Made by a program: the position numbers and the translations under genes | The notes under the pieces: model-generated | Database searches by the model: none | Told to the model about the DNA's origin: nothing | Seen by the model: only the letters and a program-made list of their open reading frames with translations | Assembly: GCA_027563935.2 (NCBI GenBank) | Contig: JANVAS020000222.1 | Coordinates: 2,356,001 to 2,420,000 of the forward strand | Source of the DNA: Costus lasius | Taxonomy: Eukaryota > Streptophyta > Magnoliopsida > Zingiberales > Costaceae | Direction of reading: 5' to 3' | DNA: 64,000 nt | Shown here: positions 52,720-62,432 of the stretch, piece by piece | How positions within the stretch are numbered: the stretch's first letter is position 1 | Layout of the letters: every line of letters starts with the position of its first letter

Positions 52720-55700
52720 ATGAACTTCAATGTGCGATCCCTACTGGAAAGGGAGAAGTTTGCTGGGCCGAACTTCTCAGACTGGTTCGGACACCTTAAG
52801 ATTGTTCTTAAGGCAGAGAGGAAACTGTATGTCCTCGAGACGGCTATACCGCCTCAGCCCGCTCCGAACGCCGCAAGGGCGGTTCGGGAAGCCTATGAAA
52901 AGCACGTCAATGATAGCATTGATGTCGCTTGCCTGATGTTAGCGTCTATGACGCCACCGCTGCAGCGTCAGCATGAGGATATGTCTGCTATAGACATGAT
53001 AGCAAACCTCAAGATGCTGTATGCTACACAGGCGAGGACAGAACGCTATAATCTGACAAAGCTGTTCTTTCAGAGCAAACTGGCTGAAGGGAGCCCAGTG
53101 GGAGCTCACATACTCAAGATGATTGGGCACAAGGAGGCTCTAGAGAAACTGGGGCATACCATCAACCAGGAGCTTGCTGTAGACATTATTCTGCAGTCTC
53201 TTCCGCCCTCTTTCGATGCGTTCATCATTAACTTTAATATGAACAAAATCGATTGTACTCCGGCAGAGCTGCTGAATATGCTCTTGACTACTGAGGAGAC
53301 TCTGAAGGGAAAGCCTTCGACCTCTGTCTTAATGGTTCCTTCTAGGAACAACAAGAAGAAGGGGAAGAAGGGCAAGGCCCCTGTCAAGAGTTACAGTAAG
53401 GCTCTGAAGCAAAAAGTTAAGCGGTCAAAGGAATACAGATGTTTCCACTGTGGCCAGCTAGGTCACTGGAAAAAGGACTATAAAGCGCTTCAAGGAGATA
53501 AGAGGGGAAGCATCGCTTCTGGCTCAGGTATTTACGTGACGGAAGTCATGGTTTCATCTTCTTCTATATCATGGGTGTTGGACACTGCATGTGGAGTTCA
53601 CATTTGTTCAAATGTATAGGAACTCAAGAGAAGAAGGCAGGTGGGACAGCATGAGGTGGACCTACGAGTTGGAAACGGGGCACGGGTTGCTGCTTTTACT
53701 GTAGGAGACTATTTCATCTCTTTGCCATCTGGGCTTGTATTAGAACTAAACAGTTGTTACTTTGTTCCCAGCATTACTAAGAATATTATCTCCATTCCTG
53801 CTCTTGTCAGGAAGGGATTTTCCTTTGAATGCAATATTTCAAAGTGTGTTTTATCTCTTGATAATATAGTTTATGCTACTGGTTCAATTAATAATGGGTT
53901 ATTCATGTTGGACATGGAATGTTCTATACACGCAATTGATATTAAGAAAGCCAAGAATGGTGATGACAGCACCTTGCTATGGCATAGTCGTTTAGGCCAT
54001 ATTAACAAGAAGCGCATTAAGCGGTTGCATGATCATGGACTGCTGGGATCATTCTCCTGTGAGGAGATTGATACATGCAAGGCTTGTTTAATGGGTAAAA
54101 TGATGAAGTCACCTTTTTCTAACAAAGGTCAAAGGGCTTCAGGTTTACTTGACCTTATACACAGTGATGTGTGTGGGCCTTTTAGTAAACATCCCAGAGG
54201 TGGCTATCAGTACTTCATTACCTTTACTGATGATTTCAGTAGGTATGGGTATGTCTATCTCATGAGACATAAAAGTGAATCTTTTGACAAGTTCAAAGAG
54301 TTCAAGAATGAAGTACAGAATCAGCTAGGCCGAAGTATCAAGGCACTTCGTTCTGATCGAGGTGGAGAATACTTGAGTCATACGTTTACTGACTATCTGA
54401 AGGAGTGTGGGATTATCTCACAGCTCACTCCGCCAGGAACACCGCAATGGAATGGTGTGTCCGAGAGGAGAAATAGAACCCTACTTGATATGGTTCGTTC
54501 TATGATGAGTCAGGCTACTCTTCCATATTCCTTTTGGGGATTTGCACTGGAAACAGCTGCAAAGGTACTAAACCGAGTGCCATCCAAGGCAGTTTCAAAG
54601 ATGCCATATGAGTTATGGTATGGGAAACAGCCGAGCTTGACATTTATCAGGATCTGGGGCTGCGAGGCTTATGTCAAAAAGCTCGCCTCTGGGAAACTAG
54701 AGAGCAGATCTGAGAAATGTATCTTTGTCGGTTACCCTAAGGAAACTAAGGGTTATTATTTCTACGATCCCAAGGAGAACAAGGTATTTGTTGCTTGGAC
54801 GGCCATATTTCTTGAGAAGGAGTTTCTTCTGCAAGAGGCCAGTGGGAGAGAAATAAAGCTGGATGAAAATCCAGAGGAAGGACAAAGTAGTCAAGCACAG
54901 TTGGATGAGCCTGAGCCGGTAGAACAGGTTATTGAACAACCTGAGGCTCAGATATCACGGGAACCGCGAAGATCGGGAAGGATCCGTCGATAGCCTGAGC
55001 GCTATGACGGAGTCTACATCATTGATAATGATGAACCCCTCACTTATGCGGATGCGGTCAGTGGACCGGAATCAGCGAGATGGCTTGAAGCTATGCGCGC
55101 CGAGATGGACTCCATGTCAGATAACCAAGTCTGGGATTTGGTTGATCCGCCTCCGGGAGTTATCCCTATAGGCTGTAAATGGATCTTCAAGAAGAAGATT
55201 GATATGGATGGTAACGTGGTTACCTATAAAGGCAGGCTAGTTGCGAAAGGTTTCAAACAAATCTACGGGATAGATTATGATGAAACTTTCTCACCTGTAG
55301 CTATGTTTAAGTCTATTCGGATTCTTTTCGCGATAGCTGCATATTATGATTATGAGATTTGGCAAATGGATGTGAAGACAACTTTCCTTAATGGAAATCT
55401 GGATGAGGATGTGTATATGACACAACCAGAAGGTTTCACTAATCCATCAGATCGTCATAAGATATGCAAATTAAAGAAGTCTATTTGTGGACTTAAACAA
55501 GCATCGAGAAGCTGGAATATTCGTTTTGATGAATCAATCTCTGAATTTGGTTTCATCAAGAACGAGGATGACCCGTGTGTATATAAGAGGTTTAGTGGGA
55601 GCGTAATTACTTTCTTAGTCCTCTACGTCGATGATATCTTGATCATTGGAAATGACATTCCTGAAATGCATGCCGTTAAGGCATGGTTAAGGAAATGTTT

Positions 55701-56607
55701 CCAGATGAAAGATTTAGGAGAAGCAGCCTATGTATTAGGTGTGAAGATCTACAGGGATAGATCTAAGAGGCTTCTCGGGCTGTGCCAGAGTACTTACATC
55801 GATAAAGTCCTGGAGAGATTTCATTTAGAGAATTCTAAAAGAGGATATCTTCCAGTCAGACATGGTCTAAATCTTTCGAAGAGTCAGTGTCCACAAACAC
55901 AGACTGAGAAAGATGAAATGGACAATACGCCTTATGCTTCGGCTATTGGGTCCATTATGTATGCGATGTTGTGTACTCGCCCAGACGTTGCTTACGGGTT
56001 AAGCGTGACCAGTCGGTTCCAAAGTAATCCAGGTATGGCGCACTGGATTGCAGTCAAGAACATCTTAAAATATCTGCGGAGGACCAAAGATATGTTCTTG
56101 ATATATGGTGGTCAGGAAGAACTCAGTATTGAAGGATATACTGACGCTTCGTTCTAGTCAGACCAGGATGATTTCCGATCGCAATCAGGCTATGTTTTTA
56201 GCTTGAATGGTGGAGCAGTGGTGTGGAAGAGTTTCAAACAGTCAACTGTTGCTGATTCCACAACAGAAGCCGAGTATGTTGCAGCCTCGGAAGCATCCAA
56301 GGAGGCAGTGTGGATTCGTAAGTTCGTGAGAGAACTTGGTGTTGTTCCTTCGAGTGCAGATCCTTTGGTTATCTTCTGTGATAACACTAGAGCAATCGCA
56401 CAAGCAAAGGAACCACGGTCGCACCAGAAGTCCAAGCACATACAGAGACGGTTTCACTTGATCAGGGAGATCATAGATCGTGGCGAGATCAAAGTCTGCA
56501 AGGTTCATACAGATGACAATCTGGCAGACCCACTTACTAAGCCTCTGGCGCAGCAGAAGCATGAGAAGCACTGTAATAATATGGGTTTGAGATTTCTCAA
56601 CCATTAG
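52720..56607 (+). pseudogene. RLC1-d gag-pol, three in-frame stops
   Basis: The frame length is kept throughout (1295 codons plus stop, one Asn codon more than RLC1-c near residue 205), and there are no frameshifts. Stops lie at 53617-53619 (after the protease site), 54991-54993 (between integrase and RT) and 56155-56157 (RNase H). Each is TAG where RLC1-b and RLC1-c have CAG. The last Cys of the zinc knuckle is Tyr (HWKKDY). RT keeps YVDD, but QMDVKTAFL reads QMDVKTTFL and KKSIYGLKQ reads KKSICGLKQ. Dead copy, decayed by transitions. Confidence 0.95.
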
Positions 56608-56616
56608 ATTAAGTGC

Positions 56617-56627
56617 AAGTGGGAGAT
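56617..56627 (+). other. RLC1-d polypurine tract
   Basis: AAGTGGGAGAT directly before the 3' LTR. Confidence 0.88.
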
Positions 56628-58318
56628 TGTTGGGGTATGCCCTTAAGGCTAATGTTTGAGGCCTTGGGATTGTATCAGTATCATGTAATAAACTCTTATG
56701 TTTATAAAGGCATGGTTGTTATTCAGGTTGTTATATTGTCTGCTGCAATAATTGTACTTCTGAATAATGTCTCAAAGCTGTTTAGCTGGGCTAACATGCT
56801 ATAAAGTCCTTAGTCGATATATCTTGGTGAAACATGAGACAGCCTTGATATGGTTAAGACTAATATGTGTTCTAATCTTATAGGATGCTTCGAGCATGGA
56901 ATAAGATGTAGACTCATGGGTACATTGGATGTACTGGACAGACCCTACTAGGATATTCAATTGTTTGTCACAATGTGAATAATCCTTGATTGCGACAAGT
57001 GGCACATTTCCTCTGACTTGAGATCGCTTGTGTTTTCTAAATGATGATTGTCATTATTTTGAGGTAGTTCAATATCATTTGAAACATAATGATTATAGAC
57101 TATCTTGGATGGTGAGCTTGAGTCAGGTTAGGGCACTAGTGATAGACAAAGGATTGCCGTCTCCTTGTTTAAGGAGTGTGATGTTCTAAAGGGGCCCCCT
57201 GGATGAGATGATTGAGAAAGTGTATGGCCATACCCAGGTGACTATGTTCATCTGATCTAATCATGCTTATCATATTGGAGCTACAAGCTTGACACGCTTG
57301 TCCAATAAGAACATCCAGTGGCAAAGGAAACATGCATGCCTTGTGAGTTTGATTCACACTTGTGCTGTGGTTTGGGTGTAGTCTTGGAAGACTCTTTTCT
57401 TTATATCGGGAGACAGTGATGTGTTGCTAGATACCCCTCACTGATCGTGATAACGTGAGTTATCGTTACCGACATTTAAAGGAAACCCTCAGGGTCGCAC
57501 AATTTGATGATATGGCTTACTTAAGTCAGATCGTGTGGACTGAATTGTTCAGGTTCAGTTTAAAGGGATAATCTCTGATTGTAAGTGAGATCTGGTCTGA
57601 TCATGTTTGATTGATTAGAGCTTGAGATCGCTAAGCTTCGATCGAGTGATTGGATGCTAGATCAGTGAGATCAGGAGCATCAAGAGATCGACGGTCAGAT
57701 CAAGAGCCTTAGGGTTTATTGTGGTCTGGACTGATTGCTTGGTTTTATTTGGTTATTAAACCAAACCAAATTGAACCAGCTCATTGAGTGAGCGTGTGGT
57801 TCAAATTGAGAGGAGTTTGCGCATGGGGGTAAACTCATGATCGCAAGTGAGTGAGTGGCTTTCTATTTTTAGAAAGCATGATCACATACGTGACCATGAC
57901 TCACGTTCACGCCTAAGGCGTCCTCTATCTCTCGTTTCTCCTCACTCTCGTCGCCAACTGGGGCATTCAACACTCGCACTCTCGTGTGGTGAAGAGATTG
58001 ACGAAAGGAGAAGGAAGCAATCGCCAAGCAAAGGAGATCTCTCCCCTTCCATTCGACAACGGCTTCTTGGAACCTTGCTAGCACAAGGAGCACCAAGGAA
58101 GAGTAGGCGACACCAATTGTGTGCGTCACCTTTGGAGAAGGAGCACTTGCGCCTTTCCTTCCAAGACACCATCTAAGCGATGGCAATGGTGAGAATCGTT
58201 TTGGAATTTAAAGTTGAACATATTATATGCATAGATCCTTGAAACCCCTTCCGCTGCATCAAAGTTTTTCATATGCGCCTCCTATAGGGTTTCGCCCCCC
58301 TTAGTTAGGGGACTTTCA
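56628..58318 (+). repeat. RLC1-d 3' LTR (1691 bp)
   Basis: TGTTGGGGTATGCCC...GGGGACTTTCA, followed by CAACA and the resumed RLG-C LTR. Confidence 0.94.
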
Positions 58319-58740
58319 CAACATTCACATGCAGCCAGCAAAGGAAACATCAACGTCTCCCTCGCTCAGCCCACAAGGAAACTACAACGTTCACCCCGCA
58401 AACGTCCGCCTGCAATGTTTGCCGAAGTTTCACCTATATGTATCACTCGCTGCATCCTTGTAACAGCAGATTTGTAGATTTTGTTGAATGGAAATGGTTT
58501 TCCGTTCTCAATCGGATGTCTCCGATTTTCTTCTCCTCTGAGGCGCTTGTGTTGCCTATCCTTCCCCTCACCTCCTTCTAGGGCTGAGTCCCTCCCTCTT
58601 CCCTTCTTCTCTACAAGTTTCTTCCTCACGAAATCACAAGCTTCTTCCTCACGAAACCAAATCAAACAAACACGTATCCCAGTTTCCAGAATTTCCAGAA
58701 ACTCGTCACTTCGCCGCCGATCATCCACCGGCCGGATCTC

Positions 58741-60128
58741 TATAAAGGCAGGCTAGTTGCGAAAGGTTTCAAACAAATCTACGGGATAGATTATGATGAA
58801 ACTTTCTCACCTGTAGCCATGTTTAAGTCTATTCGGATTCTTTTCGCGATAGCAGCATATTATGATTATGAGATCCGGCAGATGGATGTGAAGACTGCTT
58901 TCCTTAATGGAAATTTGCAAGAGGATGTGTATATGACACAACCTGAAGGTTTCACTAATCCATCAGATCGTCATAAAATATGCAAGTTAAAGAAGTCCAT
59001 TTATGGACTTAAACAAGCATCAAGAAGCTGGAATATTCGTTTTGATGAATCAATCAGTGAATTTGGTTTCATCAAGAACGAAGATGACCCGTGTGTATAT
59101 AAAAGGTTTAGTGGGAGCGTAATTACTTTCCTAGTCCTCTACGTCGATGATATCTTAATCATTGGAAATGATATTCCTGAACTGCATGCTGTTAAGGCAT
59201 GGTTAAGGAAATGTTTCCAGATGAAAGATTTAGGAGAAGCAGCCTATGTATTAGGTGTAAAGATCTACAGGGATAGATCTAAGAGGCTTCTCGGGCTGTG
59301 CCAGAGTACTTACATCGATAAAGTCCTGGAAAGATTCCATTTAGAGAATTCTAAAAGAGGGATATCTTCCAGTCAGACATGGTCTGAATCTTTCGAAGAG
59401 TCAGTGTCCACAAACACAGACTGAGAAAGATGAAATGGACAATACGCCTTATGGCTTCGGCTATTGGGTCCATTATGTATGCGATGTTGTGTACTCGCCC
59501 AGACGTCGCTTATGGGTTAAGCGTGACCAGTCGATTCCAAAGTAATCCAGGTCAGGCACACTGGATTGCAGTCAAGAACATCTTGAAATATCTGCGGAGG
59601 ACCAAAGATATGTTCTTGATATATGGTGGTCAGGAAGAACTCAGTATTGAAGGATATACTGACGCTTCGTTCCAGTCTGACCAGGATGATTTCCGATCGC
59701 AATCAGGCTATGTTTTTAGCTTGAATGGAGGAGCAGTGGTGTGGAAGAGTTTCAAATAGTCTATCGTTGCTGATTCCACAACTGAAGCCGAGTATGTTGC
59801 AGCCTCAGAAGCATCCAAGGAGGGCAGTGGTGGATTCGTAAGTTCGTGAGAGAACTTGGTGTTGTTTCCTTCGAGTGCAGATCCTTTGGTTATCTTCTGT
59901 GATAACACTGGAGCAATCGCACAGGCAAAGGAACCACGGTCGCACCAGAAGTCCAAGCACATACAGAGACGGTTTCACTTGATCCGGGAGATCATTGATC
60001 GTGGCGAGATCAAAGTCTGCAAGGTTCATACAGATGACAATCTGGCTGACCCGCTTACCAAGCCTCTGGCGCAGCAGAAGCATGAGAAGCACAGTAATAA
60101 TATGGGTTTGAGATTTCTCAACCATTAG
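58741..60128 (+). pseudogene. RLC1-e pol remnant (RT C-terminal part and RNase H)
   Basis: Reads from TYKGRLVAKGFK through QMDVKTAFL and YVDDILII to the RNase H end and the normal stop at 60126-60128. It is broken by single-base insertions near 59361 (GGG), 59453 (GG), 59821-59830 (GGG and GGTGG) and 59867 (TTT), and by CAG to TAG at 59757-59759. All insertions lengthen or repeat short G or T runs, so assembly errors should be considered. Confidence 0.92.
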
Positions 60129-60148
60129 ATTAAGTGCAAGTGGGAGAT

Positions 60149-60708
60149 TGTTGGGGTATGCCTTAAGGCTAATGTTTGAGGCCTTGGGATTGTATCAGTA
60201 TCATGTATAAACTCTTTTGTTTATAAAGGCAATGGTTGTTATTCAGTTTGTTACATTGTCTGCTGCAATAAGTGTGCTTCTGAATAATGTCTCAAAGCTG
60301 TTCAGCTAGGCTGACATGTACTTTTGTCCTTAGTCGATATATCTTGGTGAACATGAGACAGCCTTGATATGATTGAGACTAATATGTGTTCTAATCTTAT
60401 AGGATGCTTCGAGCATGGAATAAGATGTAGACTCATGGGTACATTGGATGTACTGGACAGACCCTACTAGGATATTCAATTACTTGTCACAATGTGAATA
60501 ATCCTTAATTGTAACAAGTGGCACATGTCCTCTGACTTGAGATCGCTTGTGTTTCTAAATGATGATTGTCATTGTTTTGAGGTAGTTCAATATCATTTGA
60601 AACATAATGATTATAGACTATCTTGGATAATGAGCTTGAGTCAGGTTAGGGCACTAGTGATAGACAAAGGATTGCCATCTCCTTGATTGGAGTGTGATGT
60701 TCAAAAGG
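60149..60708 (+). repeat. RLC1-e 3' LTR, first 560 bp
   Basis: TGTTGGGGTATG start directly after the AAGTGGGAGAT tract. It runs to GATGTTCAAAAGG, where RLC1-f begins; the rest should lie right of the window. It carries small indels (GTATGCCTTAAGG, GGCAATGG) compared with other copies. Confidence 0.9.
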
Positions 60709-62412
60709 TGTAAGTACCCCTTAAGATAAGGGGGGGTCCCCTTCTAGGGGGAGCATAACCCTAAAGCATATGGCGCATAAAATTTTCTTCTTGCGGAACT
60801 AGGGTTATAGGATCGATATGCATGCTAAAAGATCAACTTGATAATAAGAAAACAATCATACCATCGCCATGGAAAGATGTTTCCTTGGAAGCAAAGATCA
60901 AAGTAGATCTTCTCCTTGTCGTCACACACATGATGATGTCGCTATCTCTCTTGGTGCCCCTTGTGCTAGCAAGGTTCCAAGAGGTCCTTGTCGAGTGAAG
61001 GGAAAATGAGATCTCTTTCTTCTTGGCCGAATCCTCCTCAACCTTCAAAGCGTCGCCCCACTCACGAGAGAGACGAGAGGAATATGGGCGAGAGGAATAT
61101 CTCCGAGCGAAAATAGAGTATATTCTATTTTGATGAGCGCACTCTCCAAATGGAGATCATGGTTACTAAAAATAGTAACCACTCCTCACCACAACGTTCA
61201 CGCCAAGTGAACTTGTCGCCTACTCCTCTCCTATGAACCAAGCGCTCATTTAGTGAGCCGGTTCACTTTGGTTCGGTTTAAGAACCAATCAAGCCAATGA
61301 TCTAGTCTAGATCTTAAATAAACCCTAAGGTTCACGATCTAACCGTCGATCTCAACGATGCCCCTGATCTGACCGATCTGGCATACATTCTCTCGATCGA
61401 AGCTTACCGATCTCAAGCCCTAATCAATCAAACATGATCAGACCAGATCTCACTCACAATCAGAGATTAGATCCCTTTAAACTGAACCCAAACAATTCAG
61501 TCCACACGATCTGACTTAAGTAAGCCATATCATCAAATTGTGCGACCCTAAGGGTTTCCTTTAAATGTCGGTAACGATAACTCACGTTATCACGATCAGT
61601 GAGGGGTATCTAGCAACACATTACTGTCTCCCGATAGAAAGGAAAGAGTCTTCCAAGACTACACCCAAACCATAGCACAAGTGTGACTCAAATCACTAGG
61701 CATGCATATTTCCTTTGCCACTGGATGTTCTTATTGGACAAACCTGTCAAGCTCGTAATTCCAATATGATGAGCATGATTAGAACAGATGAACACAGTCA
61801 CCTGGGTATGGCCATACACTTTCTCAATCATCTCATCCAGGGGCCCCTTTAGAACATCACACTCCTTAAACAAGGAGACGGCAATCCTATGTCTATCACT
61901 AGTGCTCTAACCTGACTCAAGCTCACCATCCAAGATAGTCTATAATCATTATGTTTCAAATGATATTGAACTATCTCAAAACAATGACAATCATCATTTA
62001 GAAAACACAAGTGATCTCAAGTCAGAGGAAATGTGCCACTTGTCATATCCAAGGAATATTCACATTGTGGACAAACAATTGAACATCCTAGTAGGGTCTG
62101 TCCAGTACATCCCATGTACCCATGAGTCTACATCTTATTCCATGCTCGAAGCATCCTATAAGATTAGAACACATATTAGTCTTAACCATATCAAGGCTTG
62201 TCTCATGTTCACCAAGATATATCGACTAAGGACATAATAGCTTGTCAGCCCAGCTGAACAGCTTTGAGACATTATTCAGAAGAACATATATTGCAGCAGA
62301 CAATGTAGCTAACTGAATAACAACCATGCCTTTATAAACATAACAGTTTATTACATGATACAGATACATTCCCACAGGCCTCAAACATTAGCCTTAAGGG
62401 CATACCCCAACA
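60709..62412 (-). repeat. RLC1-f 3' LTR (1704 bp)
   Basis: TGTAAGTACCCCTT...CATACCCCAACA on the plus strand. Most of it matches the solo LTR at 21051-22741 in the same orientation; the outermost 30 bases differ (GTAAGTACCCCTTAAGATAA). The junction to pol is the reverse of the arrangement at 19896. Confidence 0.92.
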
Positions 62413-62423
62413 ATCTCCCACTT
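62413..62423 (-). other. RLC1-f polypurine tract
   Basis: ATCTCCCACTT on the plus strand, the complement of AAGTGGGAGAT, between pol and the 3' LTR. Confidence 0.9.
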
Positions 62424-62432
62424 GCACTTAAT

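Larger units (their letters stand above)
51246..58318 (+). mobile_element. RLC1-d: copia element with deleted leader and three nonsense codons
   Basis: Target duplication CAACG (51241-51245) and CAACA (58319-58323); the uninterrupted LTR at 35199 has CAACA, so the left copy has mutated. The 5' LTR is truncated (51246-52411) and joined by a deletion to the end of the leader, so primer site and stem-loops are lost. gag-pol is 52720-56607, the polypurine tract 56617-56627, and the 3' LTR 56628-58318 (1691 bp). It cannot be reverse transcribed as it stands. Confidence 0.94.
35199..58740 (+). mobile_element. RLG-C: non-autonomous gypsy element, nested, 3' truncated
   Basis: 5' LTR 35199-37314, primer site 37318, a short leader and one open frame (38074-39567, continuing at 50882-50974). 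Its polypurine tract is at 50904-50916 and its 3' LTR starts at 50917. Copies 35199 and 50917 are almost identical over the shared 740 bases, so these are the true LTR pair. A more diverged solo LTR (39568-50876) sits between them, and RLC1-d splits the 3' LTR. The 3' LTR is cut at 58740 and fused to RLC1-e. There is no gag, RT, RNase H or integrase, so movement must have depended on another element. RLG-B is the obvious candidate, given the shared PPT and LTR ends. Confidence 0.88.
50917..58740 (+). repeat. RLG-C 3' LTR, split by RLC1-d and truncated
   Basis: Segments 50917-51245 and 58324-58740 match positions 1 to about 745 of the 5' LTR at 35199 with few differences. The LTR breaks off at GGATCTCTA (58740-58743), where it is joined to RLC1-e pol. 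About 1.37 kb of LTR and its outer flank are gone. Confidence 0.9.
58741..60708 (+). mobile_element. RLC1-e: 5'-truncated copia remnant fused to RLG-C
   Basis: Begins in RT (TATAAAGGCAGGCTAG) directly after RLG-C LTR sequence, with only CTA as overlap. There is no target duplication, so it was joined by a deletion and not by integration. It contains the RT-RNase H end (58741-60128), polypurine tract 60138-60148 and the first 560 bases of the 3' LTR (60149-60708), and is then cut by RLC1-f. Confidence 0.92.
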
